Positions 26,176-36,100 of a stretch of 64,000 bases of DNA are shown here, piece after piece. The notes under the pieces are model-generated. The model searched no databases and was not told the origin of the DNA. It worked only from the letters and a program-made list of their open reading frames with translations. The position numbers and the translations under genes were made by a program. The stretch is from Caldilineaceae bacterium (lineage in GTDB: Bacteria; Chloroflexota; Anaerolineae; Caldilineales; Caldilineaceae): assembly GCA_019637685.1 (NCBI GenBank), contig JAHBVF010000027.1, forward strand, positions 27,585-91,584, read 5' to 3'. Position 1 is the stretch's first letter. Each line of letters opens with the position of its first letter.

Positions 26176-27237
26176 ATGAGGATCGGAATTATCGGCTTGC
26201 CCAATAGCGGCAAGACAACCATCTATAACGCATTAACCCGCAGCGACAGGGAAACAGGCCCTTTTTCTACAGGCCAGATGGAAACCCACACCGCGGTTGT
26301 AAACGTCCCCGATCCCCGGGTGGCCGCGCTCTCCGCGATGTTCAATCCCCGCAAGACCATCGATGCTCAGGTGATATACAGCGACATCTCTGGACTGTCC
26401 AAAGGGGGCGCTATCACAGGTCCTTTGCTCAATGCCATTGCGGCCAGCGACGCACTGATGCTGGTGGCCCGCGCTTTTGAAGACGAAGACGTGCCCCACC
26501 CCGACGAACGCATCGATCCGGCACGAGACCTGGCCGCGATTGAGACCGAATGCATTCTGAACGATATGTCGGTGATTGAAAACCGTCTGGCTCGATTGGC
26601 TGGTCAGAAAAGCCGGGGAACCATCCCGGAGCGGCAGAAGATGGAAAAGGAAGAGGCCCTGCTGCAACGCCTGGCCGCGGTGCTGGAAGAAGAACAGCCC
26701 CTGCGCGGTGTCGAGATCAGCGACGAGGAGCGCAAGCAACTGGGCGGCTTTGGGCTTCTCTCCCTCAAACCCCTGCTGCGGGTGATCAATGGCGGCGACG
26801 ACGACAGCGAAGAAGCCTTCGCCGATCTGCTGGACGAAAATACTTTCTTCCTGCGCGGCCGGCTGGAAGCTGAAATCGCCCAGATGGAACCAGCGGAAGC
26901 TGCCGAGTTTCTGGCCGATTTTGGCATCGACGAACCGGGGCTGAACCGGGCCATCCGGCGCTGTTACAATCTGCTCGGTCTTATCAGCTTCTTTACTGTG
27001 GGCGAAGACGAAGTGCGGGCCTGGACAGTGCGCAAAGACGCGCCCGCGCCCGAAGCAGCCGGTGTCATCCATTCGGATCTGCAAAAAGGATTTATCCGCG
27101 CCGAAACCATTGCCTATGACGATTTGATGGCCGCCGGCAGTATGGCGGAAGCCCGCAAATTGGGCAAGCTGCGGCTGGAAGGCAAGGAGTACCCGGTGAT
27201 GGATGGGGACATTCTGAACATTCGCTTCAACGTCTAG
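26176..27237 (+). CDS. ychF: Obg-family P-loop NTPase YchF
   Basis: A 353-residue ribosome-associated ATPase/GTPase. The P-loop GLPNSGKT is at residues 7-14, the switch II region reads DISGLSKG, and a C-terminal TGS-type domain starts near residue 270 (ISFFTVGEDEVRAWTV). Family members (YchF/OLA1) bind 50S or 70S ribosomes and prefer ATP. In canonical members the G4 motif is NxxE; here VINGGDDDSEE occupies that area and seems altered. Monocistronic, with a separate promoter before the next gene. Confidence 0.92.
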   Translation: MRIGIIGLPNSGKTTIYNALTRSDRETGPFSTGQMETHTAVVNVPDPRVAALSAMFNPRKTIDAQVIYSDISGLSKGGAITGPLLNAIAASDALMLVARAFEDEDVPHPDERIDPARDLAAIETECILNDMSVIENRLARLAGQKSRGTIPERQKMEKEEALLQRLAAVLEEEQPLRGVEISDEERKQLGGFGLLSLKPLLRVINGGDDDSEEAFADLLDENTFFLRGRLEAEIAQMEPAEAAEFLADFGIDEPGLNRAIRRCYNLLGLISFFTVGEDEVRAWTVRKDAPAPEAAGVIHSDLQKGFIRAETIAYDDLMAAGSMAEARKLGKLRLEGKEYPVMDGDILNIRFNV

Positions 27238-27284
27238 CGGCTTGTCGGCTGCCCCAATCTTTGTGAATTTCCGCACAGGTAAAC

Positions 27285-27313
27285 TTGTGCGATCAACCCT
27301 GGACAGGTATACT
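27285..27313 (+). promoter_or_regulatory. Sigma-70-like promoter for S1 protein gene
   Basis: TTGTGC at 27285-27290 and TATACT at 27308-27313, with an ideal 17-nt spacer. Transcription would start near 27320, about 50 nt before the ATG at 27370, leaving a leader with AGGAGC as ribosome binding site. Confidence 0.7.
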
Positions 27314-27369
27314 GTAGAGCGCATCGGCGTTGCGCAGGGACAACGCCGTCATCTATTCAGGAGCTACGT

Positions 27370-28719
27370 ATGACTGAGGAAACCCGTATCGTTGAGGAAA
27401 GTACCGCTGCCGAAATGGCCGCTGAAGTGGAGGCTGTGGAGGCTGAGACCACTGCCGCGCCGGTAGAAGAAATACCGGTTGCCGAAAAAGCAGTGGATGC
27501 GGCTCAAGAAGCCGTTGCCGGAGTGCAGGAAGAGACCGCCGCCATTGCCGAAGACACAACGGAAGCTGTGGCTGAGGTGGTGGATGGAGCAGAGGCAACT
27601 GTCGAAGCTGTTGCCGAAGCGCAGGAAGAGGCTGCCGCAGCCGTAGAAAGCGCTGCCGCGCCGGTTGTCGAAGCTGTGGGAGAAGCTGCCACGGAAACAG
27701 CCACAGAAACCGAGAATGCAGTCACCCGCGCGGCCAGCAATGTGGGTCAGGCTATCGCCGACACGGTGGAGACTGTTTCAGAATCTGTCTCGACGGCTGT
27801 AGAAAATGTGACTGAAAAAGTAGCCGAAGGCATTGAAGAAGCAAAAGAGACGGTTTCAGAGGCCGTAGCCGCGGTCACTGGCAAAGATGAGACAACAGAA
27901 GCAACTGCCAAGCAGGAAGTTTCTGCCAAAAAAGAGAGCAGTGACGACGGATCGGACGACGAGGGCGACAAACGGGTCGTACGCCTGAGTGTGGGCCAGG
28001 AAGTCAAGGGCGTGATCAAGCGCATCACAGATTTTGGCGCTTTTGTGGACATCGGCGCTGGCCGGGATGGATTGATTCACATTTCCGAAATGGCTGTGGG
28101 TCGTGTCAATCAGGTGTCCGACGTTGTCCAGGCTGGTCAGGAAATGACCCTCTGGATCAAGAAATTGGACCGAGCGCGCAACCGCATCAGCCTGACGCTG
28201 ATTTCGCCCGACACCAAAACCATCAAAGACATCAACGAAGGCGACATTGTGCCGGGCACTGTCACTCGGCTGGTCCCCTACGGCGCGTTTATCGATATCG
28301 GCGTGGGCACAGATGCCCTGTTGCATGTGCGGGAGATGAGCAACAATTACGTTGCCAAGCCCGAAGATGTGGTCAAATCCGGGGAGACCTTCGATGTGCG
28401 GATTGTTACGGTCAACCGCCGCCGCCGCCGCATCGACCTGAGTCTGAAGGGGCTGCGGGACGAGCCGGAGCCGGAAGTGGCTGAGATGGCCGAGGCTGCT
28501 GCCGCGTTGGGCGTGCAGGAAGACGCCGAGATTGTCGATGCCTATGAGAATGTACAGGTTCTTTCCCCAATGGAACTGGCCTTCAAACGGGCAATGGAAG
28601 CGGAAGGCGTGGAAGTAGATGCCAATCCATCCCCCAAACGGCGGGGTCGCCGCGGCAAGAAGAATCGGGCCATGCAGGACGAAATTATTCGCCGCACTCT
28701 GGAAACAATGCGCGAATAG
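27370..28719 (+). CDS. S1-type RNA-binding protein with acidic N-terminus
   Basis: A 449-residue protein. Residues 1-200 are Ala/Glu/Val/Thr-rich and low-complexity, probably elongated helices. Two S1 OB-fold domains follow at about 206-275 (VGQEVKGVIKRITDFGAFVDIG) and 292-362 (IVPGTVTRLVPYGAFIDIG). The C-terminus is basic (PKRRGRRGKKNR). It may serve as ribosomal protein S1 or a general RNA-binding partner; bacterial S1 usually has four to six S1 repeats, so this is a short form. A good promoter precedes it and two strong hairpins follow it. Confidence 0.85.
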   Translation: MTEETRIVEESTAAEMAAEVEAVEAETTAAPVEEIPVAEKAVDAAQEAVAGVQEETAAIAEDTTEAVAEVVDGAEATVEAVAEAQEEAAAAVESAAAPVVEAVGEAATETATETENAVTRAASNVGQAIADTVETVSESVSTAVENVTEKVAEGIEEAKETVSEAVAAVTGKDETTEATAKQEVSAKKESSDDGSDDEGDKRVVRLSVGQEVKGVIKRITDFGAFVDIGAGRDGLIHISEMAVGRVNQVSDVVQAGQEMTLWIKKLDRARNRISLTLISPDTKTIKDINEGDIVPGTVTRLVPYGAFIDIGVGTDALLHVREMSNNYVAKPEDVVKSGETFDVRIVTVNRRRRRIDLSLKGLRDEPEPEVAEMAEAAAALGVQEDAEIVDAYENVQVLSPMELAFKRAMEAEGVEVDANPSPKRRGRRGKKNRAMQDEIIRRTLETMRE

Positions 28720-28739
28720 GCGTTTTTGTAATTCGATAG

Positions 28740-28774
28740 CAAAGGGCGATGGAAATACTTTCCATCGCCCTTTG
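28740..28774 (+). terminator. Perfect 16-bp hairpin after S1 gene
   Basis: Arms 28740-28755 and 28759-28774 (CAAAGGGCGATGGAAA) pair perfectly around a TAC loop, 20 nt past the S1 stop. The following bases are TGACTATTC, which is also a stray copy (28774-28785) of the element A/B end sequence. Confidence 0.8.
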
Positions 28775-28809
28775 TGACTATTCAGGCTGAACTGATTGCA
28801 AGAAAGATC

Positions 28810-28971
28810 GTGACTATTCAGCCATAAGCCAGCCGGTTAGCAAACGTCGGTTGAGTAGCCTGGGGCAGTTTCCAGGCGTATCGAAACCAAAGCGGGTAGA
28901 CCCGCAAACTGGTTTCGATACGGCCACATACTACCGTGGCCTACTCAACCGGCGCTGGCCTGAATAGTCAC
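28810..28971. repeat. 162-bp palindromic element, copy B
   Basis: Same ends, arms and length as copy A (7972-8133). Outside the core there are only three substitutions. The 21-bp core between GTATCGAAACCA and TGGTTTCGATAC is the exact reverse complement of the core in copy A. It lies between the convergent S1 and nadA genes. Confidence 0.95.
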
Positions 28972-28972
28972 C

Positions 28973-29019
28973 AAAAAAGGTCAATTCCCCCACGCTCCGC
29001 GGGGGAATTGACCTTTTTT
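28973..29019. terminator. Bidirectional 19-bp terminator
   Basis: AAAAAAGGTCAATTCCCCC (28973-28991) pairs perfectly with its complement at 29001-29019 around a 9-nt loop, with T6 on one strand and A6 on the other. It suits termination of both S1 (plus) and nadA (minus). It also carries the end motif of the CTGCAAAAAGGTCAATT repeat family. Confidence 0.85.
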
Positions 29020-29027
29020 GCAGTGGA

Positions 29028-29095
29028 CTCACAGATGGACACAGATTTTTTCCCTACCATCTATGGAATCTGTGTCATCTGTGGATAGCTGTTTT
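29028..29095. repeat. Dispersed CGCAGATT-type repeat, copy 6, inverted
   Basis: ACAGATGGACACAGATTTTT and ATCTGTGTCATCTGTGGAT are partly complementary arms, placed just downstream of the nadA stop. It is a variant of the dispersed repeat family. Confidence 0.6.
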
Positions 29096-29106
29096 TCGGA
29101 AGAGAC

Positions 29107-30246
29107 CTACCCGATTTCGATCATACGCTGCACGGAGCGGGCTGCCCGTACACGGATTTCCTCGGGCACTTCCACTTTGTATTGATTGTGGCGCAGGGCG
29201 GCCAGGGTATCTTCCAGGGTAATCTGGTTCATGTGCGGGCAGCGCACATTGCACAGGCGCAGCATTTCTTTGTCCGGGTTGGAAGCAGTGATGTTGTCGC
29301 CCATGGAGCATTCGGTCAGCAGCAGGTAGTGGGGTGCGCTGGACTTTTCCACGAAGCGAATCATGGCGGTGGTGCTGCCGGAAAAGTCGGAGGCGGCCAC
29401 CACTTCCGGGCTGCATTCCGGGTGGGAGACAATCGCCACATCCGGGAACTGGGCGCGTATGGTGCGAATGTCGTCCACTGTGAATTTTTCGTGGACTTCG
29501 CAGCGCCCGTGCCAGCCCACCACGCCCGGCTGGTCGTGGCCATTTGCCTGGCCGTTGGTGTGGCCGTTTGTCGAACCGTCAACACCGTCAAAGCTGAAAG
29601 TCAGGGGCGTCGTCGTCCGTTTTGGCTGCGGCACAATAATTTTCTTGCCCGTCTCCTGGGCCACATTGCGGGCCAGGTACTCGTCGGGAATGAACAGAAT
29701 CGTCTCCGCGTCCAGGGAATTGACCACTGCTACCGCGTTGCCCGAAGTGCAGCAGATGTCGCTCTCCGCCTTCACATCCGCATAGGTGTTGACATATGTC
29801 ACCACCGGCGCGCCGGGAAATTGGGCTTTGAGCTGGCGCACATCTTCCGCTGTGATGCTGGCGGCCAGAGAGCAGCCGGCCTTGGCCGCGGGGAGCAGGA
29901 CGGTCTTCTCCGGGTTGAGGATTTTGGCTGTTTCGGCCATAAACTCCACACCGCAGAAGACAATAATGTCTTTGTCTGTCTCCGCGGCCTTGCGGCTCAG
30001 AAAGAGCGAGTCGCCCACAAAGTCGGGAATCGAGTGGAAGAGAACCGGCTCCATATAGTTGTGGCCGAGAATGACCGCGTTTTTCTCTACTTTCAGCCGC
30101 TGAATTTCATAGACAATCTCGGCTTTGATCTGCAACTCCACATCGGGTGCAACATGGGACAGGCGAGCTTGCAGCCACGTGTAGGTCTCGCGGACTGAAC
30201 TCGTCGGGGAAAGGGTTGTGGGGGAAAGAGTCGTGGGGGAAGTCAC
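29107..30246 (-). CDS. nadA: Quinolinate synthase
   Basis: A 379-residue [4Fe-4S] enzyme that condenses iminoaspartate with DHAP to form quinolinate in NAD synthesis. The three cluster cysteines are likely C125 (AGCS), C249 (GRCEVH) and C332 or C336 (CNVRCPHM). Other family motifs are GHNYM near 61-65 and SHPECSPEVV near 274-283. Residues 209-241 are a Thr/Asn/Gly-rich insertion (STNGHTNGQANGH) not usual in NadA. The N-terminus repeats TTLSPT, from short tandem repeats at 30203-30240. nadC lies 9 nt upstream on the same strand, forming an operon. Confidence 0.93.
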   Translation of the reverse strand: MTSPTTLSPTTLSPTSSVRETYTWLQARLSHVAPDVELQIKAEIVYEIQRLKVEKNAVILGHNYMEPVLFHSIPDFVGDSLFLSRKAAETDKDIIVFCGVEFMAETAKILNPEKTVLLPAAKAGCSLAASITAEDVRQLKAQFPGAPVVTYVNTYADVKAESDICCTSGNAVAVVNSLDAETILFIPDEYLARNVAQETGKKIIVPQPKRTTTPLTFSFDGVDGSTNGHTNGQANGHDQPGVVGWHGRCEVHEKFTVDDIRTIRAQFPDVAIVSHPECSPEVVAASDFSGSTTAMIRFVEKSSAPHYLLLTECSMGDNITASNPDKEMLRLCNVRCPHMNQITLEDTLAALRHNQYKVEVPEEIRVRAARSVQRMIEIG

Positions 30247-30255
30247 TGTTTTCTC

Positions 30256-31116
30256 CTATTCCAACAAGAAACTGATATCCAATGATTCGAACGAGTGGGT
30301 CGGTTTGCCCACGGAAATGTAATCGACGCCCGTGGCGGCAATGGCCGCGGCTGTCTCCAGGGATGCGCCGCCGGACGCTTCCAAGGGCGTGGAACCAGCG
30401 GTGATTGCCACGGCCTCGCGCATCTCCGCCAGCCCCATATTGTCCAGCATAATCCGGTCTACGCCCAGGGCCAGGGCTTCCTTCAGTTCGTCCAGATTTG
30501 TCACCTCCACTTCAATAGGGCGGCCCCGCCTGTCGGCAGAACGCACCCGGTCCACGGCCGCGCTGATACCGCCCGCGGCCACAATATGATTTTCTTTGAT
30601 TAGGGCCATATCGAACAGGCCGAAGCGGTGATTCTGTCCGCCGCCCAGCCGGACCGCCCATTTGTCAAAGGCGCGCAGGCCCGGCGTCGTCTTGCGTGTG
30701 TCCAGAATCACTGTCCCCGTGCCCGCCACCGCATCCACAAAGCGGTGGGTCAGGCTGGCAATTCCAGACATGCGCTGGAGAAAGTTGAGGGCTGTGCGTT
30801 CGCCGGTCAAAAGGGCACGGGTCGGGCCACTGACCTGGGCCAGCAGATCGCCGGGTTTTACCTGTGCGCCCTCTGCCACCAGCGGCTCGAAGCGCACACT
30901 TTCATCCACCAGTTGAAAAGCCGTCTGCGCTACAGCCAGCCCGGCCACCACACCTGCTGCCTTGGCGATCAGCCGCCCCTTGCCTCTGGCGTCGGCAGGC
31001 ACAATCGAGAGTGTCGTCACATCTCCATCGCCGATGTCTTCGTCCAGGGCGGCCCGAATGCGTGCGGCCATATCCTCTTTCAGTGCTATATCTTCCTCTT
31101 GCACCGCTCTGCTCAT
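30256..31116 (-). CDS. nadC: Nicotinate-nucleotide pyrophosphorylase (carboxylating)
   Basis: A 286-residue quinolinate phosphoribosyltransferase, making nicotinate mononucleotide from quinolinate and PRPP. Typical motifs are LDTRKTTPGLR near 143-153, the GGGQNHRFGL segment near 162, and LDNM near 223. The last residues include SVGKPTHS. It precedes nadA by 9 nt; nadB is not present in the window. The upstream 177 bp (31117-31293) carries no recognisable gene. Confidence 0.95.
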   Translation of the reverse strand: MSRAVQEEDIALKEDMAARIRAALDEDIGDGDVTTLSIVPADARGKGRLIAKAAGVVAGLAVAQTAFQLVDESVRFEPLVAEGAQVKPGDLLAQVSGPTRALLTGERTALNFLQRMSGIASLTHRFVDAVAGTGTVILDTRKTTPGLRAFDKWAVRLGGGQNHRFGLFDMALIKENHIVAAGGISAAVDRVRSADRRGRPIEVEVTNLDELKEALALGVDRIMLDNMGLAEMREAVAITAGSTPLEASGGASLETAAAIAATGVDYISVGKPTHSFESLDISFLLE

Positions 31117-31293
31117 TTTTTATTGCTCCAAAGTAAATTTAGTGTTTTCTGTACACCAAGATAAAGCGCAGCCAATGTACCACTGATTTGGGTAGCTGCG
31201 CAAGTATGGATTTACGAAGGGAACTGGAATGGCGTGAGGGTTTGATCAGAATGGACGTAGCTCGGCCACTGTTGCCAGATATCGTCCACTTCT

Positions 31294-32391
31294 TTACTTG
31301 TGATCGCGATAGGCCAAGTAGGCATCCAACGCCTGGATGGCCCCGGCTGCATCCACCGTTTGCAAAAGTGCTCTCCGCAACCCCCGCGCACCGGGCATCT
31401 GCCGGGCATAGCAGCTCAAATGTTTGTGCATACGCTGGAAAGCATAGCCAGGCCAGGTGGACAGAGACTTTTCGAAGAGAAGGAGGTGCTCTCTGGCAAT
31501 AGAAAGCCGCCGATACCTCTCCGCTACAAAGGGGCCGCTTGCCGTCGGATTGGCTGTGTGCGCGCAAAAGACAAACGGGTTGCCGTAGCTGGCCCGCCCA
31601 ATCAGAACCCCATCTACGCCGTAGGCGTCTGCCCGCGCCAATGCATCCGCTCGATCCGCCACATCCCCGTTGCCCAGAATCAGCGTACCCGATCCCCGCG
31701 CCAGTTCCACCGTCCGCCCAATCGCCGACCAGTCCGCGCTCCCGCTGTAGGCTTGGGCCAGGGTGCGCCCGTGGAGGCTGATGGCCGCGGGCGCACAGTC
31801 GAGCAGATGGGGAATCCACTCGTCCACCTGCGGGTGGTCATAGCCGATGCGGGTCTTGACGCTGACGGGCACGTCACGGGGTTGCCGGTACTGGGCAGGG
31901 AGCCGGGCGTGGCTTTGCTCCACCCGGTCGGCCAGCGCAGGCGCAAGACCGGGTACATCCCAGGCCGTTGCGCCCTTCTGCCAATCATAGACACCGGCCC
32001 GCGCCGCCGCGATGATCTCTGCCGCCAGCGCGGGTGTGCGGATCAGCCCCGCGCCCGCGCCATTTTCGGCCACACTGTTGCTGGGGCAGCCCATATTGAT
32101 GTCGATACCGTCAAAGCCCAGACGGCAGAGCAACACAGCCACCCCGCGAAAGGCATCCGGCGCTGTGCCGTAGACCTGGGCCACAATCGGGCGCTGGCTC
32201 TCGTCGTAGAGCAGCTCCCTCAGCAGCTTCATCTCGCCCGCGATCAGCCGCTCCACTCGCACAAATTCCGTGAAGATCAGGTCCGGGTTGCCGTAGCGCT
32301 TCTGAATGTGGCGATAGGGGTGATCGGTCATCCCGTCCATGGGAGAGAGGCCGATGAGCGGACGGGGGAGGGTGTTCCAGAGGTGGGGCAT
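31294..32391 (-). CDS. dus: tRNA-dihydrouridine synthase
   Basis: A 365-residue flavoenzyme that reduces uridines in the tRNA D-loop. PLIGLSPMDGMTD at 11-23 is the FMN-binding start of DusB-like enzymes, and catalytic Cys102 lies in NMGCPS. SVKTRIGYD and SLHGRTLAQAYSG are further family motifs. The ATG at 32391 directly abuts the stop codon of the TumE-like gene, with no spacer or independent ribosome binding site, which implies coupled expression. A 25-residue segment between 145 and 170 is longer than usual. Confidence 0.93.
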   Translation of the reverse strand: MPHLWNTLPRPLIGLSPMDGMTDHPYRHIQKRYGNPDLIFTEFVRVERLIAGEMKLLRELLYDESQRPIVAQVYGTAPDAFRGVAVLLCRLGFDGIDINMGCPSNSVAENGAGAGLIRTPALAAEIIAAARAGVYDWQKGATAWDVPGLAPALADRVEQSHARLPAQYRQPRDVPVSVKTRIGYDHPQVDEWIPHLLDCAPAAISLHGRTLAQAYSGSADWSAIGRTVELARGSGTLILGNGDVADRADALARADAYGVDGVLIGRASYGNPFVFCAHTANPTASGPFVAERYRRLSIAREHLLLFEKSLSTWPGYAFQRMHKHLSCYARQMPGARGLRRALLQTVDAAGAIQALDAYLAYRDHK

Positions 32392-32739
32392 CTATTGCGT
32401 AAACCATTCTTGCACGAAAGCGATTAAGTCTTCCAGATTGGTTACGGTGGAAGGAATCGGTCTCTCCTTGTCCGGTGTGTGGGTGTGATGAGGAGTTGTA
32501 CTGATAGACGGCCAATGAGGGGCGTTGTCCCAACGGCGGCGCAGGCTACCGTTACTTTCCATCCATTGATAGGCATATTTTCGGCTGCCGTCAACGAATA
32601 GATAATCACGCAGTTCTAAACGGCTATCGTCCTGCAAAACGGCGGATAGCTGTAACAGATACGCATCGCCTTCCTGTTCGTAGCGGACGACGCGCCAGGA
32701 TTTGAACAGCGACGGGTTGGACTCAAAGAGGTGAAGCAT
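32392..32739 (-). CDS. TumE-like (DUF6516) toxin candidate
   Basis: A 115-residue protein matching the TumE/DUF6516 pattern: an N-terminal WRVVRYEQEGDAYLLQLSAVL strand-rich part, RLELRDYLFVDGSRKYAYQW, RWDNAPHWP, and a C-terminal PSTVTNLEDLIAFV helix. These proteins are annotated as putative toxins of type II toxin-antitoxin pairs. The antitoxin-like gene sits 2 nt upstream and the dus gene begins right after the stop. The toxin activity is inferred from family and arrangement only. Confidence 0.75.
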   Translation of the reverse strand: MLHLFESNPSLFKSWRVVRYEQEGDAYLLQLSAVLQDDSRLELRDYLFVDGSRKYAYQWMESNGSLRRRWDNAPHWPSISTTPHHTHTPDKERPIPSTVTNLEDLIAFVQEWFTQ

Positions 32740-32741
32740 AG

Positions 32742-33044
32742 CTATTGGGATGCGATAGCAGTCAATTGACCGTTGACGATTTCAAGAGCATCTGCATACC
32801 ACTGCCACTGCAAATAGGCGTCATCGACAGCGAAATCTTCGTTGCCTTCCGCTGTGTAGTCGGCGCGCATCTCCCCCAGCGTACAGCCCCACTGGGCTTC
32901 CAATTGCTGGATGGCAGTTTCGTAACGGGATCGGCGCCCCAGCAGAATCATACGGGCTTGCTGGCGGGCGGCTACCAGTGGATCGGAATAACCCAGGGCA
33001 GAAAGGACACTTTCGGTTGTGTAGGGCTTCACAGTTGTTTCCAT
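32742..33044 (-). CDS. Antitoxin-like partner of TumE
   Basis: A 100-residue acidic, helical protein whose gene lies 2 nt upstream of the TumE-like gene on the same strand. It resembles the partner proteins found before TumE-type genes: helix-rich, with an LGYSDPLVAARQQARMILLGRRSRYETAI segment split over residues 17-45. No DNA-binding motif is clear. Its upstream 130 bp (33045-33180) should hold the operon's promoter, and none is obvious. Confidence 0.6.
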   Translation of the reverse strand: METTVKPYTTESVLSALGYSDPLVAARQQARMILLGRRSRYETAIQQLEAQWGCTLGEMRADYTAEGNEDFAVDDAYLQWQWYADALEIVNGQLTAIASQ

Positions 33045-33180
33045 ACGCGAAACTCTCTTTCGTTGATTTCTCTTAAGCCATCCATCGAAGGATTGCCCAC
33101 ATTCCTCTTGCTCTGGTGTTGCTAAAGTGTATCATACAGATTCAATCTCAGTCTAGAACCACATTACAACTCCCGATTCA

Positions 33181-36100
33181 TCACCGGCGAATCCCCGGCA
33201 GATAGACGCGCCACTCTGTCTGCGCTGGCCCGGTAGGTGTCGCAGTCGGGGTTGGGGTGGCAGTAGCAGTAGTGGTCGGAGTTTGCGTAACGTTTGGCGT
33301 GATAGTCAGGGTTGGCGAAGGAGTGGCGGTTTGTGTACCCGTCCCGGTGGGTACTGGCGTTAAAGTGGGCGAAGGCGTGGTTGTCCGTGTATTTGTCGCT
33401 GTTGCTGTGGGTGTCAATGTACTGGTGGGCGTTGCCGTCGGCGTCTCTGTCGGTGTCGGTGTCGGCGTGGACGTCGGAGCCTCACCGATTGTAATCGTAT
33501 GCGTCGTTGTAACGATACCAGCGCTGTTGTTGGCAGCTACTTCAATAGTCTGCGCGCCGATGGTGTTCCAGGTATAAGTGACGGTATCGGTCCGTGACGC
33601 GCTGTGGACGATCTGGCTTTGGCCGCTTGCCTGCCAGGTGTAAGTGAGTGGCACAGTTGTGGTAATCGGGCTGGTGGTGGCTGTGAACAGATAGCTGCTG
33701 CCCACAACGCCAACCGTTGGGCCGTCAATTGCCAGTGTAAGTGGCGGCATATCTGGGGCAAAGTCAGTGGCAGCGTAGGCGGCTGTGGTGTGTAGAGTTG
33801 CGGCGCTGGCAACCGGCACGCTGCCGATGGAAATGTTGTTGAGAACGGCGTCGCTCACAGTGTAGGGCCCGTCCTGCTGGGCCGCCCAGATGTCGGATCC
33901 ATCGAAGGAGAGGGTCAAGGTGTAGACGCCCGCCGCTGCGATTTCGCTGTAGACCGCGGTGCTGGCGATGGAGACGCCGCCCTTTGCCAGCCGGGCCGAG
34001 AGGGTATAAGTGGCGGGTTGTGTCACATTGACCCGCACATCCACGCGCAGGGACTCGAAGCGGCCATTGCCGTCGCCATCGATGCCCCGGTCTGCGGCCA
34101 CGCCTGTGAACTGGGCCGTGTCCGGGGCAATCGTCCAAATGCGTTCCTCCTGGCGGGTGAAAGGCACGCCGGTGTCGCTGCCCGCGGCTATGACGCTCAT
34201 CACCACCCGTCCCCCGGCGTTGGGCACGGTATAATTTGTGCGATAGACCCCGCCGCCCACATCCGCCAGGGGGAGGGTCTCGGTAATGCCGTCGGGCCGG
34301 TTCAAGGACGCGGTGACTGTGGCCCCGACAATGCCGCCCGCACCGCCCTGTAGCGTGGCGGTGAAGGTGGCCGTATCGCCCACGCCGTAGAGCGTCCTAT
34401 CCTGGCTGACGGTCAGCGCGCGGGCGGTCTCCATCGCCACGAAGCCCACATAGCCGGCTGGGCTGTTGCCCACATCTGTGCCTGTAATCTGCAACTGCCA
34501 GTCGCCGGCCAGGGTGCTGGTGAAGGCATAGGAGGCAAAGGCCGGGAACTCCGGGCTGGAGGCTGCGCTAGTGAAGGCCACTTCGTCGGGATGGGCCGCG
34601 GCGTAGGCCGGGGTGATGGCCTGTCCGTCTGGCCGCAGCAGTGAGAAGTCGACGATTCCGTCGCTCCAGGCCAGTGTGAAAAGAGAAGCAGTCGCGGTGT
34701 CTACGCTGAGGGTGTGGGTGACAGTCTGGCCGGTAGAAACCTGATCACTGACACTGGCTGTCGTCTGTGACAGGGTGGAAACATCAGCAGATGCCCGCGT
34801 CTGTTGGACAGCCAGCGGGTCCCGGCAAAAATCAGGACGGGCGATTTTGCCCATCTGGTATTGAATACAGGCATAGGATTGGCTACGGTTTTCGGATGAA
34901 CCGCCATCACTTTTGTCGCGGTTTTCGTAATAGGCGTTGCCCCAACTGCCAATATGCACTTCATCGGTCCAATAGCGGGCCATATTCTTGGGGTCTGCTC
35001 CGCCAGTCCAATCCCAGGGCGCTGGTCGGTTGAATGGATATACCCACCCCACCGCACTGCTACGACCTACGAGGCCGTCGTGTGGGCCGTCGGTTAGTGA
35101 TGTCAGCCATCCCAATCCATACGTGGCAGGTGACCTATCACCCCCGATGAATGTGTATCGAATACTGGCTTGGTTGGCATTGGCGGGGTTGCCGTTGAAA
35201 AGGATCATCTCTTCAACACTCATCTGACATACCGCTGCCTGCCACAAGCATATGCCTTCTCCAACCGGAATGGGAAGGCCGTGGGCTTTCAAATAAGTTT
35301 CGCCCAATTTGATCAGAATTTTACCTACCAAAGCTGAGTTGAAACCGGCATGTGGCGAGCCAAGGGTGTAGACCGCTCGCACTTTATCCCGACAATCGGG
35401 AAGCGCCAGGCATCCCCGTGTCACCAGTCCGCCCATACTGTGGGCGACGATTGTGATCTTCTGGTGGCCGGATGTCTCGTAGAGCGCTGCAACCTGTTTT
35501 CTCAGACACTCGGCGTTTGTCTCAATGGAAGGTGTGCGGATTGGTCTGCTGTTAAGATGGGCAATCCAAACCTCATATTCTTGGGTGAACCAGCCTGGCA
35601 AGTCACCCAGAGTTGATGGAGCGACAGGATATAGCTGGGGAGTGTCTGTACACCGGTATCCATCACCAAAGAGTTGGATGCCATGAACGACCACCAATGG
35701 CGGTCGGATTGGCCCTGTGTAGCGCAGGGAGGTCATACCACCACCCCCGCTCGCTGAGAAGACAACGCCATCACGATAGGCAAGATGGTATGGAGCGAAA
35801 TGTGTGAAGTGAGCGATTTGCCTAGGTTCACGCGCATTTGACATATCTAGGACGAGCAAGCTTGCATCTCCTATTGAAATAAAGATCCTAGTGCCGTCTA
35901 CTGCGACGTCTAATACACTGGCTATCGTAGGGAAAAAGGCGATCTCTGAGGGATTGGTCGGGTCAGTGAAATCGATAATCACCAGGCCATTCGGCGTTCC
36001 ACCATTTGATATTCCAAGTAGGAGGTAGTCACCGTAAATCTTGATTTCTGTAATTGAATATTCGAGAGAAGCAACTGGAACTGGAGAAATCGGATTAGAA

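Noticed and set aside
33220..33480. Possible CRISPR-like array from regularly spaced GTnGGnGT words
   Set aside because: It is the coding sequence of the Thr/Pro-rich stalk; units are short, degenerate and not separated by unique spacers.
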